From Doryteuthis pealeii (taxonomy: Eukaryota > Mollusca > Cephalopoda > Myopsida > Loliginidae), in the NCBI GenBank assembly GCA_023376005.1, contig CM042163.1:6056367-6120366 (forward strand): a DNA stretch of 64,000 nt, written 5' to 3'. How positions within the stretch are numbered: position 1 is the stretch's first letter; each line of letters opens with the position of its first letter. This document shows positions 1 through 9,441 of this stretch, one piece after another. The translations under genes and the position numbers were made by a program. Below the pieces are notes generated by a model. The model was given only the letters and a program-made list of their open reading frames with translations. It did not search any database and had not been told where the DNA came from.

Positions 1-753
1 GCTCTTTTTTGATGTGGGGTCAAAGTCTTATCCATAATTGTAAGGTCAACCTTACAAATGTTCTCTGGGAGATAGTCTCTTTTTTGACTCCGTGAAGGGG
101 AGCACCTCCAAGGTAGCAAAGTTTTTCTGATGTATATATTTTGCTGGCACTTTGTTTGCCAGCAAAACATTTGCTTGTTCCTCTCTTTTGATGACAATAA
201 GCGTTTTTTGTTGAGGTATTAGTGGATACAAAAAAGAGGATCCTGGGCTCAATTTTCCCTGGATGTAGGTGTTATATTCCCGCTGCCGGGCGATGGCAGC
301 CAAGTGCCTTGGGAATAATGTAGGAGGGATTCAATAGACTTTAACTTTAGTCTGTCTGCAACCCAGATACTCTGGTTGTAGTTGGATGTTCTTCCACGTG
401 AGGTCTGTGATAGCTCTCCTCACTACCTCTTCTTTTGTCCCAGGTTGTGAAGTTTCATTGATAGACATACTTTGCCGGCAATTTGGTGGCAATAAGTAAA
501 ACATGGTCGGGGAACTGGATCCCTGCTTTTCCGTGCAGAGGATCTGACGACACCACTTCCCCATACATGCTGGGAAATGCGGCTACATGTTTTGGTGACA
601 ATGTGGGAGGGTGATCGTCGAACCATTCAAACCCGAAGAATGAAACGTCCATCCACGGGCGGCGGGCTGCTGCTCCAGATGCCACCTGGTCGTCTGCTTC
701 GATGATCGGACGATCGTCGGACCCTTCAAACCCGAAGAATGAAGCGTCCTTCC
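1..753 (-). pseudogene. LINE ORF1 fragment, rearranged
   Basis: Two overlapping pieces of ORF1 (RNA-binding protein of the LINE) lie here in several frames. From the high end: a leader with FFGFEGSDD, repeated once as FFGFEWFDD; then the RRM-like block (PPTLSPKHVAAF, GIQFPDHV); then a second piece with PEYLGCRQTKVKVY and, near 105-150, AKYIHQKNFATLEV. In intact copies AKYIYQ precedes PEYLG, which precedes PPTLSPKH, so the order here is scrambled. The start codon seen in other copies (ATGGACGC) reads AAGGACGC at about 753. Frameshifts are frequent and the left end runs out of the window. Certainly ORF1-derived and not functional. Confidence 0.8.
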
Positions 754-960
754 CCTAAACAGGGGCCTAGTAAAAAGGAGCAGAGTAGTGAACACTTAAT
801 ACTGTGCTCGATCTACTTGCTCCTTATTTTTTGTCATGTTGTCCCCGAAGGGATAACAGTCGAGCCAAACTGTTGGACACTCTGGGCCAGACTAGAAAAC
901 CCTTCTCTACTCCTTTCAGCCAAGATGTGCAATAAAGTGTGAGCATTAATCTGACCTAAG
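754..960 (-). other. LINE 5' leader of an atypical unit
   Basis: This stretch sits between the ORF1 leader and the U2 head. It keeps the CCCCTAAACAGGGG hairpin next to the ORF1 start and the GGAGTAGAGAAGG leader motif near 905-925, but lacks the tandem double-hairpin units of other copies. The middle (about 780-900) is not shared with other leaders in the window. No ORF of note. Confidence 0.55.
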
Positions 961-1003
961 AAGGAACAGATACTTTGATCTTGGCCAAAAGGTCGAGAAG
1001 CAA
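961..1003 (-). ncRNA. U2 snRNA 5'-end-derived head (partial)
   Basis: On the minus strand this reads GCTTCTCGACCTTTTGGCC followed by AAGATCAAAGTATCTGTTC, matching the first ~45 nt of metazoan U2 snRNA (ATCGCTTCTCGGCCTTTTGG, then AAGATCAAGTGTAGTATCTG) with a few changes. The T-rich middle lost in several other heads is kept here. Some likeness may continue past nt 45 (TCTTAGGTCAGATTAATG, compare U2 TTATCAGTTTAATATCTG). The rest of U2 is absent, so this is not a working gene. Confidence 0.8.
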
Positions 1004-1221
1004 GATATTTGGTGAGCACGACTGCATCTCTGCATCCAACCCCACAAAATTTATTAACATGAAGTCTGTACAGAGATGCAAATCGTACACACCTGGGCAC
1101 AATGCCCGAAGTTTGGTTTAGGGGAGGGGGAACAAGGTACAAAACTGGTCATGCAGGACATCTTGTAGATCTATCTTAGCTAGTCTCACTCGCTGACTGA
1201 TCCATACCAATAAATACAGTC
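1004..1221 (-). other. LINE 3' UTR terminal block
   Basis: This is homologous to the last ~220 bp of the 3' UTR at 16,510-16,740. It has an AATAAA ahead of the U2 junction, the near-palindrome GGGCATTGTGCCC, and a CTAGCTAAGATAGATCTACAAG tract near 1,150-1,185. Near 1,221 it is joined to an ORF1 linker, so the whole of ORF2 is missing from this unit. Confidence 0.7.
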
Positions 1222-1668
1222 GTATCGGAATCGGCACCTTTAGGTGATCCTGCCTTGGAGGTCTTTTTTGCCACTCCTGGAATCTTGGCAGGAGAGTCAG
1301 AAGTGGCAGTTATAGTGATGTGGGAAGTTTTTCTTCCCTTCTTCATTACCATTGACCACCCCTCCCCTGCTGAAGTTGCTGCTGTTGCTTCAATTGTTGC
1401 CTGTTTGGTTGGTGCTGGTGTTTTTCCTGCTGAAGTTGCTCCTTTCCGGGCAGTTTTTGGCTTGGTGGCCCGGCTTTCTGCACACCCAGCAGAGTGAGGC
1501 TTCCGTCCTTCGACTAGAACCGTCATCCGATGTTCAAGGAAGTTAAGAACATCTGGGATTGCCTCAAATCCCTCCCTTGTCAACTTCAGCCTATAGATGT
1601 AGTCAGGGAACTGGATCCCTGCTTTTCCGTACAGAGGATCTGACGATACCAGTTCCCCGTACTGGCCG
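1222..1668 (-). pseudogene. LINE ORF1 middle fragment with frameshifted zinc knuckle
   Basis: It encodes the end of the RRM-like block (GIQFPDY-like, TREGFEAIPDVLNF, VLVEGRKPH), the knuckle region, and the linker motif GEGWSMVMKKGRKTSH followed by TSDSPAKIPG. The CCHC knuckle is destroyed by a 2-nt insertion just after VEGRKPH, after which the frame reads SAGCAESRATKPK instead of CWVCRKPGHQAKNC. The upper end is joined near 1,668 to an ORF1 C-terminal domain from another copy; the lower end runs into 3' UTR sequence. Confidence 0.8.
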
Positions 1669-3911
1669 AGTGATGCCTTCTACGTGCAAAGGATACAATA
1701 ACTTTAGAGCCCTGTAAAGAGAGGTATGAACATAAATTGAGACCCTTCCCTGACAGAAAGCCTTTAGTTTTTCAAGGGAAGGGTGCTCCTTATCCGCCAT
1801 CCTTATATCCGGGAAAGCCACCTCAGCCGCTCTTACCATCGCCTACAAGCCCGTGGCACGGCCCTTTGCTTTCCGGATAAAGGTTGTCACCATGGAAGCA
1901 CCCTTAAAGTTATTGGGTTGGTCAATCCTTTTGCCGTTTACTGTTTCCAGTTGCTCCAGGGGGCGAAGTGCCTTCCGCTGGACATGCGTCTATTCCTTTT
2001 GGGTTGATACATGCCAGACCTCACAGTAGTTTTCACCTTCTAAAAAGAGAAGATTTTTGTTTCTTCTCCGTCTGCGTCCCTTGGAGCTGTTCTTTTTTTG
2101 TTTGTTGGAAGAAGAGGAGGATGCCATGTTTGGCACTTCCTCACCTTCTTCGCCAGGAGAATTTTCCTTCTCTACAGGAGTGGGGGATGTATGTATATCG
2201 GGGGCTGGGGATTGTGTTTTAGGTACTGGGCAGATTTTTGTGGGATTTGTGGTGATGCAAGTTGCGCACTTGGCACTTTTTTTCTGGTGGGGAAACGGGC
2301 TGGGACTCCTCGATTTTTTTTTTTTTTTATTTTTTTTTTTTAAATTGTTGTCTTTGCACCTAATTCTTCTTTTCAAAGAAGGAGTTAATGTCCTCCTTGA
2401 TGATCCTGTTTTAGATCCTTTGGGAGGATCGATTGATCTTCCTGGAAACTTGGCAGGATAGTCAAAAGTGGCCGTGATAGAGGTGTGATAAGTGCTTTTT
2501 CCCTTCTTCTCTATCACAAACCACCCCTTCCCTGCCGCTGCAATTGCCGCCAGTGCTGCTGGTTTTTCCGCTGTTGCTGGTGCTCCTGCCGCTGTTGATG
2601 GCCTTGCAGTTGGTTTTGCGTCTGCTCGTGCAAATGTTGTTTTTGGTGCAGTATCCTCGGCCTTGGTGTTGCCGGGTGCGTCCGCCTTTTTTCTCTCTGG
2701 GCAGTTCCTGGCCTGGTGTCCCGGCTTTTTGCACTCCCAGCAGTGAGGCTTCCTTCCTTCGACCACAACCGTTAGTCTCTGTGTCCCGTATTCGAGGTAG
2801 TCTGGTATCGCCTCGAATCCATTGTTAGCTTCATTATGTACACATGATCGGGGAACTGGATTCCCGCTTTTCCATACACAGGGTATGACGATTCCAGTTC
2901 CCCGTATGTGCACAGGGACTCTGCCACATGTTTCGGTGTCAGAGTTGGAGGGATACCGAAGATGGTAACCTTTGTCCGCTGACATCAAAGGTTTTTTTTA
3001 TTATGTCTTTTGACGCTCTCCTCACTGTGTCGTTTTCTGTGGGCAGCAGCACTTCCCAAGTGGCGAAACTCTGCTGGTAGATGTACTTCGCGGGAATGTT
3101 GGTTGCGATTAGTACATCGACCAGCCCCTCCCTCCTTATGCCCATTAACCTTCTGGTTGATGCGTTTGATGTGACATAGGAGAGGATCCGGCCACTGAGT
3201 TCTTCGCAGGTTCTAGAACTTAGCGATTAGTACATCAACCAGCTCCTCTCTCTTTATTGTCTTGGGTGCCGGTTTCCACACTGCTGCCTTGGAGAGTGCA
3301 GCCGGGCTTGTTGTTGCAGTCCCTTCCTTCACTGAACTGGACTGAAGGTGGTGCCATTCACCTCCACCAAAGATGAATGGCATTGGTGCCTCCTTCTTAG
3401 CTTTCTTAGAGTTCTTTTCGGGACTCTTCTTGTCTGCCTTGATGTTTATTAGCACTGGACCCGATACCTTCTTGGGGCTGGTGAGACCCCTTTGGTTATC
3501 CCGTCTGTTGGTGGCACAGAACCCGATGCTATCTTGGAGCTGACCCCTTCTGGGTCGGGCGTTAAAACTGTCTCTTTTGCTTGTCCCGGCCATCGGTGGC
3601 ACGAAACCCAACTCTTTCTGGAGGTGCGCGGGGCTGGCCCCTTTTGGGCTGGATGCAACCTCTCCCACCTCCTTGGATGCCTCAGCCGACGGCTGCTCGA
3701 GGACCTCCAGATGGACGGGGTTGGCCCCTTCTGGTCCGGACGTACCCTCGTCCACCTTGACGGACGCTATGGGGTGACTGCCTGTTACCCCAGGGGAGAG
3801 CTTGGCCTCAGTCGCTCCTGGACTAGCCAAAGCCTCTCCCCGACACTCCTTGGTTCCATCTGGATGGATGATGCCTGGCTCCTGCCCGTTTGTTTCGACG
3901 ATCCTGAGTAT
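1669..3911 (-). pseudogene. LINE ORF1, composite copy
   Basis: In order from the high end: an N-terminal low-complexity region (GTKECRGEALASPGATEAK, then PMPFIFGGGEWHHL near 3,380); a truncated first RNA-binding piece ending KREELVDVLIAKF; a second start of the same block (GRILSYVTSNASTRRLMG, about 3,130-3,190), so it is partly duplicated; the RRM-like block; a good CCHC knuckle CWECKKPGHQARNC near 2,720-2,760; an Ala/Lys-rich linker with GKGWFVIEKKGKSTYH; and the C-terminal domain (MVRAAEVAFPDIRMADKEHP) cut near 1,670. An A/T homopolymer run around 2,310-2,345 lies in the lysine-rich linker. Several frameshifts. The upper end is fused at about 3,911 to an ORF2 fragment with no 5' UTR between them. 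Confidence 0.85.
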
Positions 3912-4127
3912 TTTCACCAGCAGCGATACACCCCTCCTACTCGGGCCACCATATGCCGAATAAACCTCAGATTCTTCGGCCCATAGTTGTCCAAGTCCGA
4001 TTCGAAGTGTGTCTCCTGCACCACAACAACATCCATTCCGAGATTGTTGAATTCGGCAACCGCAAAATTAGCGCGAGTTGAGTCCTTCAACCCCCCTCCC
4101 GTTCAAACTGGCGAGAATAAGAGTCAT
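3912..4127 (-). pseudogene. LINE ORF2 5' fragment (endonuclease N-terminus)
   Basis: It covers about the first 70 codons of ORF2: start ATGACTCTTATTCTCGCCAG at 4,127, LNGRGLKDSTRANFAVAEFN, and the YSAYGG and GVSLLVK stretch. The AP-endonuclease start motif (ASLNGRG) is present, but the copy ends near codon 71, where it joins an ORF1 N-terminus. A small deletion near 3,975 breaks the frame. The ORF1/ORF2 spacer just upstream has CAGGTAAGATG. Confidence 0.85.
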
Positions 4128-4138
4128 CTTACCTGTGT

Positions 4139-5040
4139 TCACTCAGTGTCCACTACGGTCCGGAAGTCCTTTGATGTCAGCTCGCCAACTGCGTGACCCA
4201 GACTGACCTTACCAAGTTCAACTGTTACTCGGTTCGTCCGGGTGATGCCTCCGACGTGCAGGGGATACAAAAAATTTAAAGCCTTGTAAATGGAGGGGTG
4301 AACATAAATTGGGACCCTTCCCTGACAACAAGACTTGAGTTTTTCAAATGACGGGTGCTCCCTATCCGCCATCCTAATATCCGGGAAGGCCACCTCGGCC
4401 GCTCTCACCATTGCCCACACGCCTGTGGCACGGCCCTTCGCTTCCCGGATAAAGGTGGTCACCAGGGTTGCACCCTTAAAGTTTTTTTCGGTCGGTCTAT
4501 TCTTAGACCTCCAACCGTCTCCATCTGTTGTAATGGTTTTAAGGCTTTTCTCTGGACATGCGTTAACTCCTTCTGGGGTGACGCATGCCATACCTCGCAG
4601 CAGTTCTCGCCCTCCAAGAATAGCAAATTTTTACTTTTTCTCCACTTGGAGATTGTGGAGAGCCTGTTGCTGCGTTTCCCTTTGTTGGGAGGAGAGGAGG
4701 ATTCTGGGGTTTCCATTTTTTCCCCCTCCTCACCTTGTTTTATGGATTTTCCGGAGTGGGAGGTGTATGTGTATCAGGGGCTGGGGATTGGGTTTTCGGG
4801 ATTGGGCAGATTATTGTTTTGTTTGTTTTTGTTTGATGCGCTCTTGGCACTTTTTTCTGTTGGGGAACGGGCTGGGACTCCAACTTTTTTTCCTTTTTTG
4901 GAGTCGGTGATGTACTTAGTGGGAATGTTGGTTACGATTAGTACATCGACCAGCCCCTCCCTCCTTATGCCCATCAACCTTCTGGTTGATGCGTTTGATG
5001 TGACATAGGAGAGGATCCGGCCACTGAGTTCTTCGCAGGT
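4139..5040 (-). pseudogene. LINE ORF1 C-terminal domain joined to an RNA-binding fragment
   Basis: The low part (4,139-4,500) is the conserved ORF1 C-terminal domain ending in TVELGKVSLGHAVGELTSKDF and VVDTE-stop. Above it is the linker (ENCCEVWHASPQKELTH, near 4,590-4,640), then Ser/Pro/Lys-rich sequence to about 4,890. There it jumps to an ORF1 RNA-binding start (TCEELSGRILSYVTSNASTR, RREGLVDVLIVTNIPTKYI). The knuckle and the RRM-like block are deleted. The upper end at 5,040 abuts the linker of the next ORF1, so this looks like a partial tandem duplication. Confidence 0.8.
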
Positions 5041-6811
5041 CACACCTCGCAGCAGTTCTCTCCCTCCAAGAATAGTAATTTTTTACTTTTTCTCCGCTTG
5101 GAGATTGTGGAGAGTGGGAGGTGTATGTGTATCAGGAGCTGGGGATTGGGTTTTCGGGATTGGGCAGGTTTTTGTTTTAGTTGTAGTGTTTGCTGCGCTC
5201 TTGGCGCTTCTTTCTGTTGGGGTAACGGGCTGGGACTCTTCAATTTTTTTCTTCTTTAAGATTGTGGTTTCTCCCTGTAAGCTCCTTTTCCGTACAGGAG
5301 TTATCTTTTTACGGGTAGATCCTTGAATTTTGGCAGGGGAGTCAGAAGTGGCCGCGCCAGGGGTTTGCGAAGTGCTTTTGCCCTTCTTCCCTACCACGGA
5401 CCACCCTGTCGCTGCAGCCGCTGTTGTTTTTCCTGCTGCTGCTACTGTGGTTGCAGTTGCTACTGTGGTTGCGGCTACCTTCGCGCTGGCTGCCGCTGCT
5501 GTTCTCCCGCTGGCTGCCTGCCTGCGCAAACGTCACTTTGTTGCTGGTCTTGTCGCCGGTGTTGTCGCCGCCGCTCTTCCGCACCGGGCAGTTTCTGGCT
5601 TGGTGCCCCGGCTTCCTGCACTCCCAGCATTGAGGCTTTCTTCCTTCGACTACAACCGTCAGCCGCTGCTGCTTGTAGTCCAGGTCATGCGGTATTCGGT
5701 CGAACGCCTCCCTCGTCAGCTTCATTACGTACACGTAATCGGGGAACTGGATTCCCGCTCTTCCATATACAGGGTTGGAAGATTCCAGTTCCCCGTATGT
5801 ACGCAGAAATGCTGCCACGTGCTTTGGTGACAGCGTTGGAGGGATCCCGAATACCGTGACCCTGGTACGGCGACAACCAAGGTATTCTGGTTGTAGCCGA
5901 AGGTTTTTATACGCAACGTCTTTGGCCGCTCTCGTTGCTGCGTCTCCCTCGGTGGGCAGCAGCACTTCCCAGGTGGCGAAACTCCGCTGGTAGATGTACT
6001 TCGCGGGGATGTTGTTCGCGATCAGTACATCGACCAGCTCTTCTCTCCTTATGCCCATCAACCTTCTGGTTGATGCGTTCGATGTGACATAGGAGAGGAT
6101 CCGGCCACTGAGTTCTTCGCAGGTCTCCGGGACAGGGATCAACTTTTTCCCTTGGATGTATTTTTGGAAGTTCTCTTCCGGAGCCTGCGTCTTATGTGGT
6201 GGTTTCCATGCTGCCGCCTTTGGGAGTGCAGCCGGGGTCTTTTTTGCAGGGCCTTCCTTGGTGTTGGATGGAAGGCGTGGCCATTCACCTCCACCAAAGA
6301 TGAATGGCATTGGGGTTTGGGCGGGGCTGGTTTTTGGGATCTTCCCTTCTGGGACGGGCGAGACCCCTTTGGTTGTTCCGGCCATCGGTGGCACAGAACC
6401 TGCAATTGCTTTGGGGCTCACCCCTTCTGGGCCTGGCGAGACCCCTTTTTTACACTCACTTGTCCCGGCCATCGGTGGCACGGGACCCGACTCTGTCTGG
6501 AGGTGTGTGGGGCTGGCCCCTTCTGGGCCGGACGTAGCCTCACCCACCTCCTTGGATTCCTCGGCTGATGGTTGGTCGAGGACATCCAGATGGACAGGGC
6601 TGGACGTACCCTTGTCCACCATGACGGACGCCGTGGGACGACTGCCTGTCGCCGCAGGGGAGAGCTTGGCCTCAGTCGCTCCTGGACTAGCCAACGCCTC
6701 TCCCCGACACTCCTTGGTTCCATCCGGTTGGATGGTGTCCGGCTCCTGCCCGTCTTCTTCGATGTGCTCGATGATATTGAGCACGTCAGACCCGCAGTCT
6801 GACGCGTCCAT
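5041..6811 (-). pseudogene. LINE ORF1 (MDASDCGSD type), lacking the C-terminal domain
   Basis: A 489-codon frame starts at 6,811 with MDASDCGSDVLNIIEHIEED. Order: an acidic Ser/Pro/Gly-rich region with SPGATEAKLSP and VPPMAGT repeats (residues ~30-160); PMPFIFGGGEWPRL (~165-180); the RNA-binding block with GRILSYVTSNASTRRLMG, IPAKYIYQRSFATWEVLLP and PEYLGCRRTRVTVFGIPPTL (~225-320); the RRM-like end; then CWECRKPGHQARNCP (~395-410). A frameshift near 5,500 moves the linker (GWSVVGKKGKSTSQTP) to another frame down to about 5,083. The copy stops at the CCEVWH block at 5,041. The start is chosen because the same ATG context follows the hairpin array in several copies. Confidence 0.85.
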
Positions 6812-7117
6812 TCCCCTAAACAGGGGCCTAGGGCTACCTCCCCTTCCTTTGCAACAAAGGAAGGGTACTTCCCTAATCAGGGAGCAAGAGTTACCTCCCC
6901 TTCCTTTGTAACAAAAAAAGGGTACCTCCCTGAACAGGGCCCAACTATTCTACCTCCCCTTCGTACGAAGGGTACCTCCCTAAACAGGGACCAAGCGGTT
7001 ACCTCCCCTCCGTACGAAGGGTACTCCCTTAACAGGGTCCAATTAGCCTTTGCCTGACCAAGCTGATCGAGTAGAGGCACCTTCTCTACTCCTTTTGATT
7101 TAGAAAAAAGTTTGTCT
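6812..7117 (-). repeat. LINE 5' UTR with four double-hairpin units
   Basis: Four tandem units lie between about 6,826 and 7,040. Each has a long stem (for example CCCTTCGTACGAAGGG, or CCCTTCCTTTG...CAAAGGAAGGG) and a short stem (TCCCTAAACAGGGA). The leader above (7,040-7,117) has two more hairpins: GACCAAGCTGATC, imperfect here, and AGTAGAGGCACCTTCTCTACT. Stem arms differ between units yet mostly stay complementary. The array sits between the U2 head and the ORF1 start. Confidence 0.8.
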
Positions 7118-7158
7118 CCAGAACGGATACTAAACTTTGATCTTGGCCGAGAAGCGAT
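7118..7158 (-). ncRNA. U2 snRNA 5'-end-derived head (8-nt-deleted type)
   Basis: Minus strand: ATCGCTTCTCGGCCAAGATC, then AAAGTTTAGTATCCGTTCTGG. This equals U2 nt 1 to about 43 with TTTTGGCT removed after GGCC. The same deletion occurs at 16,471 and 51,380. It is followed at once by the LINE leader and preceded at once by LINE 3' UTR. Confidence 0.85.
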
Positions 7159-7650
7159 ATATTTGGTAGGTACGATTGCATCTCTTTATCCGATCCCACG
7201 AAACAAAAGCACCTCTCGACACTATTTATTCACATGAAAAAAGTTACAGAGATACAAATCATACACATCTGAGCATAATGCCCAAAAAAAGTTTTTGAGG
7301 GAGGTGGGGTTGGTGACAAAATTGGTCATACAGCTACTTGGTTCTAACTAGCTAGGTACATTCATTGACCGATTCATACAATAATAAATACTAAACATTC
7401 TTCTCCTTACACAGCCGTCTTACACTATTTCCAAAGCACACAATGCCTACTTAAAACCCCAAAAGAATCATTTTTTATTTTTTATTTTAAAAACGAATTT
7501 TATTGAAAACTTTTTAATGGAGGGGATGGGTTACAAAATCAAAACAAAAAACCCCAGAAAACAGAAAATCAACAAAAATAGGTCATTTGGTTTCCCCCTT
7601 ATCCCTCGCTATTTTCAGGGTCGTCGACTGTCTTCTGGTCATTTAGGTCT
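7159..7650 (-). other. LINE 3' UTR, A-tract subtype
   Basis: About 490 bp, homologous to 26,003-26,466, 34,326-34,830 and 51,420-51,915. Reading the minus strand there is an AATAAA followed 8-9 nt later by an A-rich tract (7,468-7,495), then about 310 bp ending at the U2 head. That last part has GGGCATTATGCTC and AATAAATAGTGTCGAGAGG, which are also present in other subtypes. The upper end joins an ORF1 fragment near 7,650, so ORF2 is missing. Confidence 0.75.
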
Positions 7651-8686
7651 TTATCGGGGGACGCATGCCAGACTTCGCAACATTTATCGCCTTCCAAAAA
7701 CAGAAGGTTTTTGCTTTTTCTCCTTCTGGAGAGTGCGAACATGTTCCGGTGACAGTGAGGGAGGGATCCCGAATATGCTGACTTTTGTTCGACGACAACC
7801 CAGATATTCCGGTTGCAGCCGAATGTGTTGAAACACCAGCTCTTTGGTGGACAGCCTCACTGCTTCTTCCTTGGAGGGCAGCAGCACATCCCATGTTGCG
7901 AAACTTCGCTGGTAGACGTATTTCGCCGGTGTTTTAGTGGCGATTAATGCATCTACCAGCTGCTCCCTTCCTATGCCGATCAACTTTTTTGTTGTCACGT
8001 TGGTCGTGACATAGGAAAGGGTCCTGGTTTTCATATTCCCGCAGAACTCCGGGTCCGGGAGAAGAGTTGTTCTGCTGATCAACTTTTGAAAATGTTCCTC
8101 CCGGGTCTTTGTTGTTGTTGTAGTTCCCGGAGCCTGGGGCGTGGGAGATGGTCTCCATGCTGCTGCTGCCGGGCTGGTTTTTGAAGGGGAGCTCTCCTTG
8201 GTTGGAGAATCGGAGAGGAGGTGGGGCAGTCATCTCTATCCAACGTGAATGGAAACGTTATTGGCCTCACCTCGCCCTTATTCTTTTCCATTGAGGCTCC
8301 AGCCTCTGCCCGGAGAGGGCCTTGCTCTGGTTCTGGATCGTCCGGGTCCTCAGGGTTATAATCTGGGTCCTCACGGTTTGGGTCTGGGTCTGGTTTGGGT
8401 TCGGGTACAGGTGGCACGAGACCGGATTCTGAGACGGCGGGCTCGGTGCTATCCGAGTCTGCATCCTTTTTTCTACTCTCGAGGAGGGCGGGGCTGGGCC
8501 GGACGTAACCTCGTCAACCTCGGGGTTGGCCTCTCCTGGGCCCGACGCTGTGGGGTCACTGCCTGTCACCCCAGGGTAGAGCCTGGCCTCAGTCACTCCT
8601 GGACTAGCTATCCTCTCTCCCGTGCCCGGCTCAACGATCCTGAGGGCTTCAGGATCCTCCGAGCTGTCCGACCCAAAGTCGGACAT
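7651..8686 (-). pseudogene. LINE ORF1 (MSDFGSDSS type), internally deleted
   Basis: The start at 8,686 (MSDFGSDSSEDPEALRIVEP) follows the hairpin array. The N-terminal acidic/Pro-rich part is in frames that shift near 8,430 and 8,090. The RNA-binding block is good (LLPDPEFCGNMKTRTLSYVT, IGREQLVDALIATKTPAKYV, PEYLGCRRTKVSIFGIPPSL). At about 7,735 it jumps from SPEHV to the linker (LLFLEGDKCCEVWHAS), deleting the knuckle. It ends where 3' UTR sequence begins near 7,650. The same junctions occur in the copy at 51,918-52,942. Confidence 0.8.
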
Positions 8687-8689
8687 CCC

Positions 8690-8990
8690 CTCAACAGGGG
8701 CCAACTGATACCTCCCCTTCCTTTGCAACAAAGGAAGGGTACTTCCCTAATCAGGGAGCAACAGTTACCTCCCCTTCCAACAAAGGAAGGGTTCTTCCCT
8801 AATCAGGGAGCAACAGTTACCTCCCCTTCCTTTGTAGCAAAGAAAGGTTACCTCCCTCAACAGGGCCTGTCAAATTATTACCTCCCCTTCTGCAACAAAA
8901 GAAGGGTACACCTCTCAACAGAGGACAACCAATACCTCCCTTCTTTTGCTTCAAAAGAAGGGTACAACACTTTCCCTTAACAGGGACCGC
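8690..8990 (-). repeat. LINE 5' UTR with five double-hairpin units
   Basis: Five tandem units begin with ACCTCCC(C) on the plus strand. Long stems include CCCTTCTTTTG...CAAAAGAAGGG and CCCTTCCTTTG...CAAAGGAAGGG, a C-to-T change matched by G-to-A in the partner arm. Short stems change likewise (CCCTAATCAGGG versus CCTCTCAACAGAGG). Confidence 0.8.
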
Positions 8991-9056
8991 GCTCTTGCCT
9001 GGCTCGACAAGGCTCTTGCTCGACAAGGCTCTTCTCACGGAAGTAAGACAGAACTG

Positions 9057-9092
9057 GGAACAGATACTGCAATTAAATCCGCGAGAAGCGAT
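9057..9092 (-). ncRNA. U2 snRNA 5'-end-derived head (diverged-middle type)
   Basis: Minus strand: ATCGCTTCTCGCGGATTTAA then TTGCAGTATCTGTTC. The first 11 nt and the AGTATCTGTTC part match U2, while the stem-loop I region between them is replaced. The same variant recurs at 37,424, 50,577 and 53,276. Confidence 0.7.
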
Positions 9093-9343
9093 TTATTTTG
9101 TGTGGATGACTGCCTCTCAACACTATTTATTCACATGAGGTCGGTACAAGAAGATACAGTCGTACACACCTGGTCATAGTGCCCGAAGTTTTGGTTTTGG
9201 GGGGAGCGAAGTACAAAACTGGTCATGCTGGACATCTTATAGATCTATCTTAGCTAGTATTCATTCGCCGACCGATCCATACCAATAAATACAGTCCATT
9301 GCCTTTCACTGCTGCTTTCACCAAAAATTTTTCCTGACACTTT
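9093..9343 (-). other. LINE 3' UTR terminal block
   Basis: It is homologous to the last 250 bp of the 3' UTR at 16,510-16,790, with GAATAAATAGTGTTGAGAGG near the U2 end and GGGCACTATGACC in place of the palindrome. It joins ORF2 codon ~28 at about 9,345, so ORF2 is deleted from there to the 3' UTR. Confidence 0.7.
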
Positions 9344-9430
9344 CCAAGGTTGTTGAATTTGGCAACCACAAAATTAGCGCCTTTTGAGTCCTTCAATCCC
9401 CTCTCGTTCAAGCTGGCTAGAATAAGACAT
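9344..9430 (-). pseudogene. LINE ORF2 5' stub (28 codons)
   Basis: Only the start of the endonuclease remains (LNERGLKDSKGANFVVAKFNN). The ATG at 9,430 is followed by TCTTATTC, a version 2 nt shorter than ATGACTCTTATTC, so the ATG is out of frame with the ASLN motif. The spacer has AGGTAAAATG, one of only two non-identical forms of the AGGTAAGATG site. Confidence 0.75.
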
Positions 9431-9441
9431 TTTACCTGTGT

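Noticed and set aside
2310..2345. Poly(A) tail of a retrocopy
   Set aside because: The T/A run lies inside the lysine-rich ORF1 linker, where AAA/AAG codons are normal; no target duplication flanks it.
8690..8990. CRISPR-like array
   Set aside because: Units are regularly spaced, but repeats and 'spacers' are both conserved among copies, units are hairpins with paired changes, and the setting is a eukaryotic LINE 5' UTR.
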